Shown in pieces: positions 1-25,535 of a DNA stretch of 64,000 bases (position 1 is its first letter; each line of letters opens with the position of its first letter). The DNA lies in NCBI RefSeq assembly GCF_036324505.1, contig NC_086358.1:804829-868828 (forward strand). The letters are read 5' to 3'. The DNA comes from Eleginops maclovinus (lineage: Eukaryota > Chordata > Actinopteri > Perciformes > Eleginopidae). The notes beneath the pieces were generated by a model. The model was not told the origin of the DNA, did not search any database, and was given only the letters and a program-made list of their open reading frames with translations. The translations under genes and the position numbers were made by a program.

Positions 1-1085
1 CTTAAATATGCGACAACATTCATTATATTAAAGTCTTTTTAGTTGGTTTTCACATATACAAGGATTATGTTTTTGTGTTTAGTGCATTAGCAAAAAAAAC
101 CACAATATTAAATTACAATAGAAATATTATCTTATATATATTTAAATACTATCTTCGTTAAAAATACTTACAAAGAGCACCGCATTAATATTACAAATAA
201 AATGTTACTTATGACACCACTGTGTTGTCTATGAATACATTAAATGAATCTGTTTTAAATGTAATATTATACAGATAATAACAATTGAATTAAACATATT
301 AAGAAATATGTTTGCAAATATATCTTTTAGACGAAATAATGTTAATACAAATGTAATTTAGTTATAGCAGCGATAACTTAAACACAACAGTTTAAGGCAA
401 ACTGTTTTTTACGTTTTATTTGTTTCATTTAATCAATAAAAAAATCAAATGAAATAATAATAATAAACAGCGATGAGTTGATGCCTCATATCAGTAGTTC
501 TCTACCGGTGTACGGGGACCCCTGGCTGGAAACCACGGCCTTATATAATGGGAAAAGTCAATACAAAACAGTGGCTTGATATCCCATAATGATGCTGTTG
601 GTCTGGATTTAAATCAGATTAGACCCCTTTACCATACATTGATATACAGTACAACAGTGAGAAGTCACACATCATTGTTTCTGAGCAAAAACAATAATAA
701 ACATGTCACTGAAACTAATATTCTCTGCATAAACAGAAGAATAAAATCAGCGCAAACCTTCTATTTACTGTTTAACCACCATCACTATCTAACCTAGAGG
801 TGTTTTCCCTTTAGTCAATATCCATAACAGCAGGTATTTCAGTTCATTCTAAACAATAAACACTCAAATTATTATTCATTTATTTTTAAGATATAACAAG
901 GTAAGTTAGGGAAGTTCCCCCCTCCCAAAATATTAATTCAACAAAGTAAAAACAGAAAAACTACTGAAGAAATGTGGAAGTTGTTCCTGTTTCTGTGAGG
1001 AATGTTCCCTGGGTTAATCAGCGTTTCAGTGTTTCCACATTCCTCACGTCTTTAACCCCATTATTTACATTCTTTGGTTCCAGTG
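1..1085. other. AT-rich intergenic DNA, no gene seen
   Basis: This stretch is strongly AT-rich with many short A and T runs. I see no exon with splice signals and no long open frame; the 73-codon frame at 576-797 has no recognisable content. A GC-richer patch near 499-540 containing TGTACGGGGACCCCTGG resembles the end of a hAT-type transposon, but no partner end is visible, so it is only a possible fragment. Confidence 0.6.
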
Positions 1086-1094
1086 ATTTCTATC

Positions 1095-1691
1095 TAGGCT
1101 GGCTATACCAGCCTACGTACTTCCGCCCAATTCCATTTTGCTCCTGTAAGTGAGACTGGGCAAGACCTCATTACGTACGATTACCGGAACTCAGATTTCT
1201 ATCGGTCCAATCAGCGAACAGGGGGCGGGGTTGAGAGCGATTACGTCGAAGTTGTTGCCGAGTTTGAATTGAAGTTTAGTCTGTAGTTCAACAATGGCGA
1301 CGGAGGAAGAGACGCCACTAGCTATCCGCTCGGTTGTTTCAACTCCTGAAGGAATTCTTCCTTTTTTTCAAATAACTGTTTCCGGTTACGAACTGTCCCC
1401 TGAATCCTTGGGTTACAGTGACAACATCGACACTTGTCGTTGACAGCCATTTTGACAGCCACGCTCGCAGGTAGCGACTTGTTTACTACTGTGAAAGCGG
1501 AAGTAGGAAGCGTCAGGTCAGAGCCTCAGAACATACGTCCTTACCAACCGTTAGTGATTGGTGAAGGGAACTCCAATGATGTTAAACTTCAGACAAGTCT
1601 CCGCCCATTACAGTAATCCAAGTCCAATGGCGCTGATCCAGACTGTATGCCGGAGAGAAGCGAAGTCAGACAGGCTGGTATTACCAGGCTA
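1095..1691. mobile_element. Non-autonomous DNA transposon with 9-10 bp target-site duplication
   Basis: Both ends are flanked by the exact direct repeat ATTTCTATCT (1086-1095 and 1692-1701). The ends form imperfect terminal inverted repeats of about 30 bp: the left begins TAGGCTGGCTATACCAGCC and the right, read in reverse, begins TAGCCTGGTAATACCAGCC, then both continue towards a shared ACTTC-G motif. Each terminus is itself a near-perfect palindrome. The body is about 597 bp and encodes no transposase. A 9-10 bp duplication fits Mutator-like elements better than hAT (8 bp), Tc1 (TA) or PIF/Harbinger (3 bp). I see the structure directly; the superfamily is inferred. Confidence 0.7.
1294..1443 (+). 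CDS. Short open frame inside the 1.1 kb transposon (uncertain)
   Basis: A 49-codon frame starts at an ATG in a good context (ACAATGG) and begins MATEEETPLA. It lies inside the element bounded at 1095-1691, so it may be the first-exon remnant of the parent transposon's protein or an exapted start. I do not recognise the peptide, no splice donor is obvious before the stop, and it may not be translated. Confidence 0.2.
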   Translation: MATEEETPLAIRSVVSTPEGILPFFQITVSGYELSPESLGYSDNIDTCR

Positions 1692-1701
1692 ATTTCTATC
1701 T

Positions 1702-4127
1702 GTTCCTGAAGGTGGTTTCTGTGGTCTAACGGAGCAAAGGGCTGTTTTTACAACTTCGTTGCCAATTATTTAGCTTTTCCAGTAAGACGATCACCAATAT
1801 GTTGACCAAAATTATTGCTAAATGCTATTATAGGCTACATGTTAAGGACAACATGCAATAGAGCTAGCTAGTTAGCTGCTGACAGCCGAGTCTTACTTGG
1901 CTAATTGACGGAGCTAACGGCTAAAGCTAACGGAGGTTTCACCAAGTTACATTGTGGTGTGTTCCAGGTCTTATCAGTAAAACATAATCTAGTTTAATTG
2001 TACCAACCCAGTTTCTATATCAGGTGTTCACAGACAAACCATATACTTTCTTGCTACAGAGCTAACAGCTAATGCTAACGGAGGTTCCATGGAGTTACAA
2101 TATGGTGTGCCAAAGCTCTATTCAGTAACAATTAGTATTGGGTAAAGGTTAGTAATAAAATGGAGTTTTTAAAGTAGGGTATGACCTGTTTAACGTCCTG
2201 ATACAAACCAGTATGCTAACGCTAAAGGATGATATGTTTTAGTACATGTGTAACGAACAGTACTCTTCCCTAAGGTTCAGTTGATTTAATGTTATTTAAC
2301 TCATGACTCCGATGCACGGTGGATGATGCAGTCTGTTCTCAGAGAACAACAACATCCCAGCTTGTCAATAGTTCCAAAAAGTGGATCTCTGTCACAAAAA
2401 ACCACTAAATATAGACATGGTGACATTAAATATTAAAGTAGACTGCGTCCTCATGCGCCATCTCTCTCTGAGGTTAATTAGTGAGAAGCTCTTAACGAGG
2501 CCACTTCAGAGCCCAGTCATCAGTTAGCTTCCCGGCTAACGTTCTGCTGACTCGTTTAATTTAATCTCACTGACTTTCCCTTATTCTCCATCACCGAATC
2601 TCTGTCGTCTGCTGATTCACTGCTTCCCCTCCTTCTGTTCACCCTCTTTACGACCCTTCGTTTGCTTGTTTCTCCTCTCCCTTACATTGAGGTGCTAATT
2701 AGTCAGCTGTAAAATCTAGCTAATTTGCTAATTTGGGGAGAATATATTTTTGGTTTCTGTACGACTGCAACCTACCCCGTATTAATATATTTTATAGCTA
2801 ACTGTTCCTTATTTTACCCAGCAACTAGTCCAAAACCCAAAAACATTTTCCAGTTTTTGAAAATAAAACCAGGACGTTGTTAGAGAAAGCTAGTTGAGTT
2901 TCTTTAGCTCGAAAAAAATATGATTTATTAACTTACCTTTTCCAGTTTCCTCATTGTTGTTTATAGCTCAACTATGAAGTCTTGAACCAGCACAAAACAG
3001 TCCTCAAAATTCACAGACATAACATGCAGTAATAAATGTGTTTCTTGTCAAACTGTTGACATAAACGTCTATAGGATTAACCCTTAAAGCCTTTAATTAC
3101 TGACTGAATTCTGTCTTTCTTTAGGACACTGTGAAGTAGGGCTGCAATCATCCAATAATTACGGACTACTTATGGAATAAAACAAGGAATTTGAAAACAT
3201 CAATAGGCAGGAAATAGTGTTGCACAATATTTTAGATTATTGGTTTATCATTTGGTCATAAACTGTAGTGATTGTCAGTCCAAAGCTCAAAGGAATTGAC
3301 TTTAATATAATATAAATAGGGGAAAGCTAGAACTGTTTATCTCTGAGAGGATTAAAGCAGTGTTTTCAGACTCTTTTGCATAAAAATGACTGAATATACT
3401 TTGTGTTTATCTTCCGGTTGGTCGACTTTTCTTAGCTGCTCCCCAGTAAAGTGATGGAAGCTGGGATACGTTATTAATTCATTGTTGTTTATTAATACTT
3501 TGATTGAAATCCAGATGTTCTCAGTCAGCTCTTGCTCCTGCTTGTGTTCAGAAGCGTTTGATGTCTGGCTTTGAGTATTATATCAGCACAAGTACTATTG
3601 AGAAGCTTCTCCTCCCGTCTCTGTGGGTTTCTCTCCTCTCTGATGGGTAACGGATGCTCTCGGTCTCTGACGGTGGCAGGAAATGTTTGGTGAATCTTTT
3701 CCATCTCTGACTGGCACAGTTTCCTCCTCGGATCAAATCACCCGAGCTGCTGTCGGACCACTTAGGGTTTAAAAGGTTCACATGGCCTTCCTCTGTCTGA
3801 CGTATTTAATCGACTAAAGACTGGACCATGTCTCCACCAGTTTAGGTACCATTATGGAGAAGATGTTTGTTGCAGAACCGCTCAGAGAGATGTGATTTCT
3901 ATTCGCTCGATTTTACTGCAGTTAAAATCACACTTGCATCTTAAAGGTTCCCCTATTAAGCCAAATCCAACCAATCAGCTCTCAGAGGGGCGTGGCCAAC
4001 AGCAGCTCATTACCATTTAAAGCTACAGACACAGAATCAGCTCTTCAGGAACAGGGCTGAAACAGAGGGGGTTATGGGCAATGATCAGTTTGGTGTTTCA
4101 GCCAATCAGAGACAGGCTCTGTATATA
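1702..4127. other. Intergenic DNA, no gene seen
   Basis: There are many short GCTAAC/TTAGC motifs and no coding exon I can support. The 67-codon frame on the minus strand at 3578-3781 lacks any recognised motif. Two copies of a short dispersed repeat lie at 1911-1980 and 2058-2130. Confidence 0.6.
1911..2130 (+). repeat. Two copies of a GCTAACGGAGGTT dispersed repeat
   Basis: About 70 bp segments at 1911-1980 and 2058-2130 share the order AGCTAACGG.. CTAACGGAGGTTYCA, then AGTTACA.TRTGGTGTG. A third copy is at 12117-12175. The similarity is visible by eye; no family name is assigned. Confidence 0.6.
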
Positions 4128-4156
4128 CAGTGGTATGCAAAAGTTTGGGCACCCCT
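4128..4156. repeat. Left terminal inverted repeat of the Tc1 element
   Basis: These 29 bp match the reverse complement of 5749-5777 exactly. They contain the motif AAGTTTGGGCACCCC, which recurs in slightly altered form about 165 bp further in as the inner binding site. Confidence 0.9.
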
Positions 4157-4355
4157 TAGGAAAACCACTGCATCAGTTTGTCACTTGCTGAGCTTTTGAA
4201 GCAGCAACTTCATTTTAACATATGTTATACCTTATGGTAACAGAAACATCTCAGTAGTGAAATAACTTTTATTGGTCAAACAGAAACATGTTTATGTGCA
4301 TTCAAACAAAAATAGGCATGTGCATAAATTTGGGCACCCCTAAGAAATAATTCCA

Positions 4356-5378
4356 TTAATATTTAGTATTGCCTCCTTTTGCTGCAATAACGGCCTGTAG
4401 ACGCCTCCTGTAGCCACAGACAAGTCCCTTAAGCCTGGCAGGTGGTATTTTGGCCCATTCTTCCACACAAAACGTCTCCAGTTCAGTCAGGTTTCTTGGC
4501 CTCCGTGCATGGACAGCCTTCTTCAAATAAATCCATACATTTTCAATGATGTTAAGGTCTGGGGACTGGGATGGCCATTCCAGAACATTGTACCTGTGCT
4601 TCTGCATGAATTCCTTGGTGGATTTTGATCGGTGCTTAGGATCATTGTCCTGCTGAAAAATCCAACCCCGGCGTAGCTTCAACTTTGTGACTGACTCTAG
4701 AACATTCTTGTCAAGAATCTCCTGGTACTGTAAGGAATTCATGTGGCCCTCAACTTTAACAAGTTTTCCAGTACCTGTGCTAGCCACACAGCCCCATAAC
4801 ATGATAGATCCTCCACCAAATTTTACAGTGGGCAACAAGTTCTTTTCATTGAATGCAGTGTGTTTTTTTCGCCATGCATACCTGTTCATGTTATGACCAA
4901 ATAACTCAATCTTGGTCTCATCTGACCACAGTATTTTGTTCCAAAATGCTTCTGGCTTGTCCAGATGTGCTTTTGCATACCTCATGCGACTCTTCTTGTG
5001 ATTAACACTCAGGAAAGGCTTTTTGCACATCACCCTTCCAATGAGCTCTTCCTGGTGCAAAGTACGCTGGATTGTGGAACGGTGAACAACTACACCATCA
5101 GCAGCCAGATGTTGTTGTAGTTCTCTGGAGGTGGTCTGTGGCTTCTCTGTGACCATTTTCACCATCCTTCGCCTGTGCCTTTCCCCTATTTTTGTCGGCC
5201 TACCACATCTTTCCTTCACACGGACTGTTCCTGTGGCCTTCCATTTCACAACTACGTTTCTGACTGTGGAGACAGACAGTTTAAACCTGTCAGATAATTT
5301 TTTGTACCCTTCTCCTAATTTATAATGTTGGATTATCTTAGCTTTCAGGTCAGTGGAGAGTTGTTTTGAGGTCCCCAT
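4356..5378 (-). CDS. Tc1-family transposase, intact DD34E
   Basis: This is a cut-and-paste transposase of 340 residues from the methionine at 5378, the usual Tc1 length. The frame is open 12 codons further to 5414, but MGTSKQLS matches the family's normal N-terminus, so 5378 is preferred. The first ~110 residues form the bipartite paired-like helix-turn-helix DNA-binding region, with a GRP-type AT-hook linker near residue 59. The catalytic domain shows WSDETK (D153), a GGGSIMLWG strand (188-196), QQDNDPKH (D244) and SPDLNIIENVW (E279). The D244-E279 spacing gives DD34E, as in Tc1. There are no stops or frameshifts. It lies between matching IR/DR ends. Activity is not shown by sequence alone. 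Confidence 0.95.
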   Translation of the reverse strand: MGTSKQLSTDLKAKIIQHYKLGEGYKKLSDRFKLSVSTVRNVVVKWKATGTVRVKERCGRPTKIGERHRRRMVKMVTEKPQTTSRELQQHLAADGVVVHRSTIQRTLHQEELIGRVMCKKPFLSVNHKKSRMRYAKAHLDKPEAFWNKILWSDETKIELFGHNMNRYAWRKKHTAFNEKNLLPTVKFGGGSIMLWGCVASTGTGKLVKVEGHMNSLQYQEILDKNVLESVTKLKLRRGWIFQQDNDPKHRSKSTKEFMQKHRYNVLEWPSQSPDLNIIENVWIYLKKAVHARRPRNLTELETFCVEEWAKIPPARLKGLVCGYRRRLQAVIAAKGGNTKY

Positions 5379-5748
5379 CTTGCCACTCCCTAAGAAAGAA
5401 CCTAGGCCAGGCACAGCCAGCTATTACCTATGTTAAATCGCCTTTTTCATGATTGGTTCCACCTGTCTTTGTAATTGAAGGTCTAATGAGCTAATCAAAG
5501 CAATTTTGTGCAGCAACCTGTCAGCTATAAATCCGTACAGGTGTTGAAATGAATGCTATTTATAAGGGTGCCCAAACTTTTGCACATCCCATTTTTTGCA
5601 TTTTATTTTATTATAATAAAACTATGTAATGCTACCCTAAGAATTTTGGTCTGGAAAACACTAAAACGTCTACATCTTTGTAGGAAAACAAATGTTGTTG
5701 CTGTGATCTTCTATTATAAAGGAAAAGCAAATTGTCATGAAATCTCAG

Positions 5749-5777
5749 AGGGGTGCCCAAACTTTTGCATACCACTG
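5749..5777. repeat. Right terminal inverted repeat of the Tc1 element
   Basis: This is the exact inverted copy of 4128-4156, followed directly by the TA duplication. The inner related site on this side is near 5564-5589. Confidence 0.9.
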
Positions 5778-6673
5778 TATCTGAGACCTGGAATATATTC
5801 AGTTGATGAAGAGGATAATAGGGGAGCTTTAAGTAACGGCTAATTGTGTCACTGTACACTCTTGTATAAGTGTTAGCATGCTGTTTCCATGCTGACCAAT
5901 ACACCACTTAATGTACTGATTTTAAACACGCTCATAGTCTGCTTGGATAGGAGGATTCAGACCTGGAAAAAAGACGAGTTTGATGCAAATAAATGATGCA
6001 AACTTCTTCCTCTTCCCCATCATTTGACGTGTGAGTCAGTGCACAACTTCCTGTTTTCATTTGTCTTGTAAACAGCTATGAATATTATCTTTCCTGGGAA
6101 AGTATTTCTGCATGTAAACGCAGCCGTTGTTATGCAAGAGACGACAGTGTGTTGCACTTTGACCTTTCCCCCTGCAGTTTCCTTGGCGCTCTCAGGATTT
6201 ATTGCATATTTAACTGGTTTAATCTGCTGTAAACGTGCTCAGAGATCCAGCTGATGATTGGCTGCAGGATTTCCAGGAGCAGTTTTTCTTGAAAATGCAG
6301 GAGGGAGTCTGCAGAGAAAGAGCTGCTTTGTGGCTGATTAATCATGCTGCTGCTGGAGTGAGTGGAGGTCCACTGCAGCACAACAGGGAGGTTGTCTATG
6401 CCAAGTTGCTGAGAAACCAGAGGGGCCGATGGGGGGAGGGGATTGGACTAGATGCTGGGAAAGGCTCCTGGGCAACGTGTGCAACCGTCAGAGAAGAAGG
6501 GAACACTTTATTTTTATTTATTAGCATTAAGAAATATTCAAATGTAAACCCAAAGATATTTACATAAAGAATAAAAATATTAGGATAAAAATGTATATCC
6601 TATTTTCAAAAATATACAAATAATTCATAACAACTTTCTCTGCAGAGAAGAGATCAGTGTGTTAAAAAACACA

Positions 6674-6800
6674 CTTGCCAGCTCTGTTGTGATTGGTCAA
6701 CCCCTTAGAGATGTCCCGCCCCTTAGCCTATCATGTACAATGTGTTGGAGCAATAGCCAATAGGAGCTTGTTTATAGTGATGTCACTATAAACAAAGGCG
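6674..6800 (+). repeat. Dispersed CCAAT-rich repeat, copy 1
   Basis: The copy contains GTGATTGGTCAACC, GAGATGTCCCGCCCCTTAGC and CAATAGCCAATAGGAGC in the same order as the copies at 33 kb, 55 kb and 60.7 kb. It keeps two ATTGG/CCAAT boxes. Compared with the other copies, its right end has become a perfect palindrome. Confidence 0.75.
6768..6795. repeat. Perfect 28 bp palindrome
   Basis: The arms TTGTTTATAGTGA and TCACTATAAACAA are exact inverted copies around a two-base centre. The centre reads GTGATGTCAC, close to an ATF/CREB site. Confidence 0.85.
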
Positions 6801-8011
6801 TCCAATGGAGGCGTTTCAGGGGGGGGGATTGTGCAACTCAATTACTGCACATCCTTAAGTCTGAACTCCAGGAACATTTTACTTTAATGTCCCCGAGGGA
6901 CTGATGCTACGTTTGTTAGCATCAGCAGTTTTGTGGTGGAGGTGAAGCAGAGACTCCTCAGACTGTCTGAGGGCGAGGCTCCGTCATGCTAACTGAAAAC
7001 ATTTACCTCTTTTGAAAAGAACTCAAAACTGGCATTTGTTTCGTTGTTAGACATCTTTTTATAATTGTTTTCATTCATATTTTAATGTTACTTCAGCTCT
7101 AAAAGCTCTCAGGAGATATAGTTTGTTTTTTGTAAAGTGCAATTAAAGAAAACTAAAATGATACGATGGAATTCATTCCTCCACCACAGAATGAGCTTTA
7201 TAATGATGGTAATTCATATTAAACGCAATGTATAATCATCACTCAGCAACACAACGTGCAGATATTGAGCTTCTGTTTCTGTAAACTGATATCTGTCTCT
7301 TTCTAATAATACAGTCGAGTCCTTTTCCGTCTGTCTGGATATTCTAACGGGACGTCTGTCTGTCCGGAGGAAACACAGATCAGGTTTCGGAGTCAGCGGC
7401 ACCATAATAAAAACTCTGAGCGGCTAAAAGAGGATTCTATTCTGACGAGGAGTCGCTCTGACTGGGACGACTTTAGAGTCAGGATGAGGTAACGTTTAAA
7501 TGTGGAGCAGACCGAGAGGGAAGGCATTACAGACTATATTAATTAAAAACAATATTTTGCAACCGATTTCACTAAAACGTAAAATATAATATAATTATTT
7601 ATAAATGATCAAATATGAACTTACCTTTTTATGAAATTAAACTCAAAAAATCACATAAATAACAAATGTACTTAAAAAAGTTAAGGAGAAAAAACACATT
7701 AACAAGAGGATACAAAAAACTTTTAGAAACACAATTTTATATAAAAAAATCACTAGTTAGTGTTTTAATTATATGCACACTTAAAACCCAATAGCAACAA
7801 TAGAACCCCCTCCCAAGACACTTAGGACTTTCTGATACAGATAGAGTTATACTAGACTGTACTGAGTGAGGGGCTAAGTGAAGAGAGGAGGTTATGTCTC
7901 CGTGTCCTCAGACAGAAATATCTCCGTCCTCAGAGGAAACGAGGACATGATGAGAGACTCTCCCCCATCCCATAATGCCGAGTTGATGGAAGTATAGATT
8001 ACGGTCACATT

Positions 8012-9131
8012 CGGTGGCGTCTCTAGCACGAAAAGACTGGCGGGGCCCGGTCGCGCGCACGCAGGGGGCTGCATAAGTAGTACTCATATATTCGCTTTAA
8101 GTGAGTCGTGTAAAGTGCACCTACCTGCTAACCTACTAACTAAAAGAGATCACATAAGCCAGGTGTAGTAGCCTATAGTACAATACAGTAAGCAAATTCC
8201 ACAATTCAGAAGTTGACCTCCATGCCACCATGCCACAGCGGGCCAGGACTGCATTTCCTGAAAGGCTAGGTGCCAGTGGAGCGCAGCTAACGTTAGGCTA
8301 ACTGCAGCCACTAGCAAAAAGCCCACTCGGCCTCAACGACGAAAGAGCCGTAAAGTTGAGCAGTGTTTGCTAAGATTAGGTCCTTCAGCTACTCACTAAC
8401 ATAACTTAACTGACTCACACAAAAATAAATGTCAGTAATATACAACTATAACGGTCTGACTCAAAAGCAAAGAGCCAAATGGCACCTGCCGCTTCAGAAC
8501 AGAAACTCGGACTGACAAAATGTCTCTGCCTATCACGGGCAAAGTGAATTATCACATTACTATTGGTTCGTTCAAAATTCAAATAAAAATGCATCAAGCT
8601 CTGATCGATAGCTGTGATCGATAGCTCTGATCGATAGCTCTGATCGATAGCTCTGATCGATAGCTCTGATCGGTCTAACTGTACAGAATTCTGCATCAAC
8701 GGTGGATGGTAATATGGGACGTATGTCCTTCTATTATTTTGCATTGGCTATGGGGCCAAAACCGTTGTGCCCCACCGCTCATCATTGAAATCGCGTTGAG
8801 CAAGCGTACTGTGTGTTTGACTGCTAACCTGGTTAAACGGGCTGAGGGGCCAGCCCCATGCCTGTTGAGGAAGACTGCTAGGAGAAGCGCGACCATTACT
8901 GAACACGTACAGGAGGCGATTTGGAATGTACCAGACAGTTACAGCGCTACCATTGTCATATTATGTCATATCATGTAATAAACACGCAATAATGTTAGTT
9001 ACTAAATAAAATACATATATATTACTTGTTGTTATTGGAAATCGAATTATTGATCATGTCCTGAACTGCGCCACAGCGGCCACTAGTGGTGGGGCCCAGC
9101 CCCACCGGCCCCTAATGCAGAGACGCCCCTG
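8012..9131. mobile_element. Non-autonomous hAT element with 8 bp target duplication
   Basis: The element is 1,120 bp and flanked by the exact 8 bp repeat GTCACATT (8004-8011 and 9132-9139). The left end begins CGGTGGCGTCTCTAG and the right, in reverse, begins CAGGGGCGTCTCTGC, a typical short hAT inverted repeat. Just inside each end lie GGGGCCC-rich segments. No transposase is visible; the open frames within are short. A 13 bp tandem repeat sits in the interior. Confidence 0.85.
8598..8671 (+). repeat. 13 bp minisatellite inside the hAT element
   Basis: The unit GCTCTGATCGATA is repeated about 5.7 times, with one G for C change in the second copy. GATC and ATCGAT palindromes recur in each unit. 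Confidence 0.95.
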
Positions 9132-9139
9132 GTCACATT

Positions 9140-11841
<2,702 letters not shown>

Positions 11842-12116
11842 AGTTGAACACAGACAGGATATGTCGGGTGTGTCTTGCCAAACTTCATTTGCCTGATTGC
11901 TATCCATCCTCTTCTTCTTATGTTGAAGCAGCTGGTTGTTATTGTTAGAGGCGTGGTGTGTGTGTCCTTCAGATTACAGGTGGAGATAGTTGCAGATACT
12001 GGTTGAACTTCACCCTTTAAATAACCAGTTGTAATATCTACAGGAGAGCTAGCCAACGTTAGCTGTTAGCTGCTAGCATCCGTAGGGCAGCACAGTCCTG
12101 CTGGGCTAAATTACAG

Positions 12117-12175
12117 CTAACGGCCTATGCTAACAGCTAATGCTAATGGAGGTTCCATTGAGTTGCATGGTGGTG
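12117..12175 (+). repeat. Third copy of the GCTAACGGAGGTT dispersed repeat
   Basis: It shares GCTAACAGCTAATGCTAAYGG and GGTTCCAT.GAGTT with the copies at 1911-1980 and 2058-2130. It lies about 90 bp before the first recognised ccser2 exon. Confidence 0.55.
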
Positions 12176-12263
12176 ACTCTCGTCTTGTCTGTATGCTAAC
12201 GTGCTAACACTAAGAGCTATTTTCTTACATCAGTTTTTTTCTCTGCCCCCCCCCCCCCCCCAG

Positions 12264-12294
12264 CCTTTCAAAATCCAGAGGGTAGTGCGGTCTG
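12264..12294 (+). other. ccser2: 5' untranslated part of the first ccser2 coding exon
   Basis: The exon opens after a strong acceptor: a T run, then a 16-base C run (12246-12261), then CAG. An in-frame TAG at 12283 stops the reading frame just upstream of the ATG at 12295, so translation must begin inside this exon and at least one non-coding exon must lie upstream. Confidence 0.7.
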
Positions 12295-24133
<11,839 letters not shown>

Positions 24134-24570
24134 GTTGTCACCCCCCCCCACACACACACACACACTTACTCACATTTCACTTATTTATTGTTAATATTTG
24201 CAGCGCTGTGACTGAAAGTAAAGGTTGGAACGTTTTATTTTGAAGGTCCCGTAATGATTTCCTGCAGATAGTAGAGACTGAAACCAAAGAGCATTTCCAA
24301 TATGGATAAATAATTTGGTGTATAAAATGTAAACATGAAAACGAACAGTAGAAATGGAAAACATGTAGAGAGACTCTCTCTAATCGAACCCCTGGAATAC
24401 ATTTACTGACTCTAAAAAGGCTTGATGCCGAAACAAGTCAGTGTGTGTTTGGTGCAAAAGATCCTCTTAAAATGTGACTGAACTCTCCTATCAGAAGCAA
24501 AGTCATTTATTTATGTTTTAAGAAAACTAAATGCAAAAACTTCAATAAATAAAAAGTCCCCAAATAAAAG
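24134..24570 (+). other. ccser2: Probable ccser2 3' untranslated region
   Basis: It follows the stop codon at once, with a C run and short CA run. The first canonical AATAAA is at 24544-24549, so a 3' end shortly after 24560 is possible. Further AATAAA hexamers occur later, so a longer UTR is equally possible. Confidence 0.4.
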
Positions 24571-25290
24571 TCAAACTTATTCAGTTAATTCAAAGTGATG
24601 TTCAAAACAACCCAGACAAAGATAGAGATGAAATGTATGTGAGGGAAACTAATTGGAAAGAATACAGATCTATATGTTCATTTGTAGTTATTCTTCGTCA
24701 GAATGCAGTTTATTTATTCATGTAGCAGAAAAAGGAAATTAATTGGAAATAAAAAACTCCAGAGTGTTTATCAGGAAATCACAGGACCAGACAAATAGAG
24801 CGTTTCCTGAAGCCTTTTCAAACGATGCTCTCATTGAAAACGACCTTCCCGCTCAGAGGACGATTTTCTGTTCGTGCCTGATTCCCTGACTTCCTGTTTA
24901 AAAACCGTTGCTGCTCCTCACCAATCTCCTCTTCATCAAAACCTTCATCGCCGGGGATTTGATCCCAAAAACACAAACACTGGATCCTCCGTCAAAACCA
25001 AGCGTCTCCAAGGTCAGACACTTCCTTTCTGTTCCACTTCTGAGAGAATCTGCTCTCAGAGTTTAACTTAAATCCACTTTATATTGAAGTTCTTCAAAAC
25101 ATGAGCCGTGTTTCCGTTCGATGTGACCCTCTGAAACTGAATAAATTCAACCAAGTGTGTTTTGGTCAGAAGTTGGTCTTATAGCCAAATCTACGCCCCA
25201 AAAATTAAGGAACATTTTCATTTTTTATTGATCGTTTTATTTTTACTTTTTCAAATCTTGAAAATATTTTGGGATAATTAGAGGAAAATC
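24571..25290. other. No gene seen
   Basis: Unique AT-rich sequence that may be 3' UTR or intergenic. The 65-codon frame at 24874-25071 has no recognised content. Confidence 0.5.
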
Positions 25291-25535
25291 TTTAGAAGAT
25301 TCAACTTTATTGTCATTGCACAGAGTACAAGTACTAGGACAACGAAATGCGGTCTCTGCATTTGACCCATCCTAGTGTGAGGAGCAGTGGGCTGCCATTA
25401 TGTACGGCGCCCGGGGAGCAGTGTAGGTAACCAGTGTCTTGCTCAGGGACACCACGGTGGCACTAGGTCTTTCGGGGACTTGAACTGGTGACCTTCCAGT
25501 TCCCAGGCCAAGCCCCTATGGACTTTGCCGCCACC
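25291..25535 (-). mobile_element. L2-type LINE 3' end fragment
   Basis: On the minus strand it contains the typical fish LINE tail: GGGCGCCGTACATAATGGC, then CACTGCTCC, AGGATGGGTCAAATGCAGAG and CATTTCGTTGTCC near the end. A related copy in the other orientation is at 53618-53800. It has no coding part. Confidence 0.6.

Larger units (their letters stand above)
4128..5777 (-). mobile_element. Complete Tc1/mariner-family DNA transposon
   Basis: The 1,650 bp element starts CAGTGGTATGC and ends GCATACCACTG, flanked on both sides by the TA target duplication (4126-4127 and 5778-5779). The outer 29 bp ends are identical inverted repeats. A second, related copy of the transposase-site motif TTTGGGCACCC lies inside each end (about 4319-4343 and 5564-5589). 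This is the IR/DR arrangement known from fish Tc1 elements such as Sleeping Beauty, with two binding sites per end. It carries a full-length, uninterrupted transposase on the minus strand, so it is a candidate autonomous or recently active copy. Confidence 0.93.
5780..8003. other. Intergenic DNA, no gene seen
   Basis: No exon is supported. The stretch includes one copy of the dispersed CCAAT-rich repeat, a perfect 28 bp palindrome, and an AT-rich section from about 7540 to 7780. The 110-codon plus frame at 6235-6567 is unrecognised and probably fortuitous. Confidence 0.55.

Noticed and set aside
5553..5907. Overlapping frames at the right end of the Tc1 element
   Set aside because: They cross the inverted repeat and its junction and have no coding content.
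25440..25520. tRNA-like B-box (GGGGACTTGAACTGG)
   Set aside because: It belongs to a LINE 3' fragment; no cloverleaf can be drawn.
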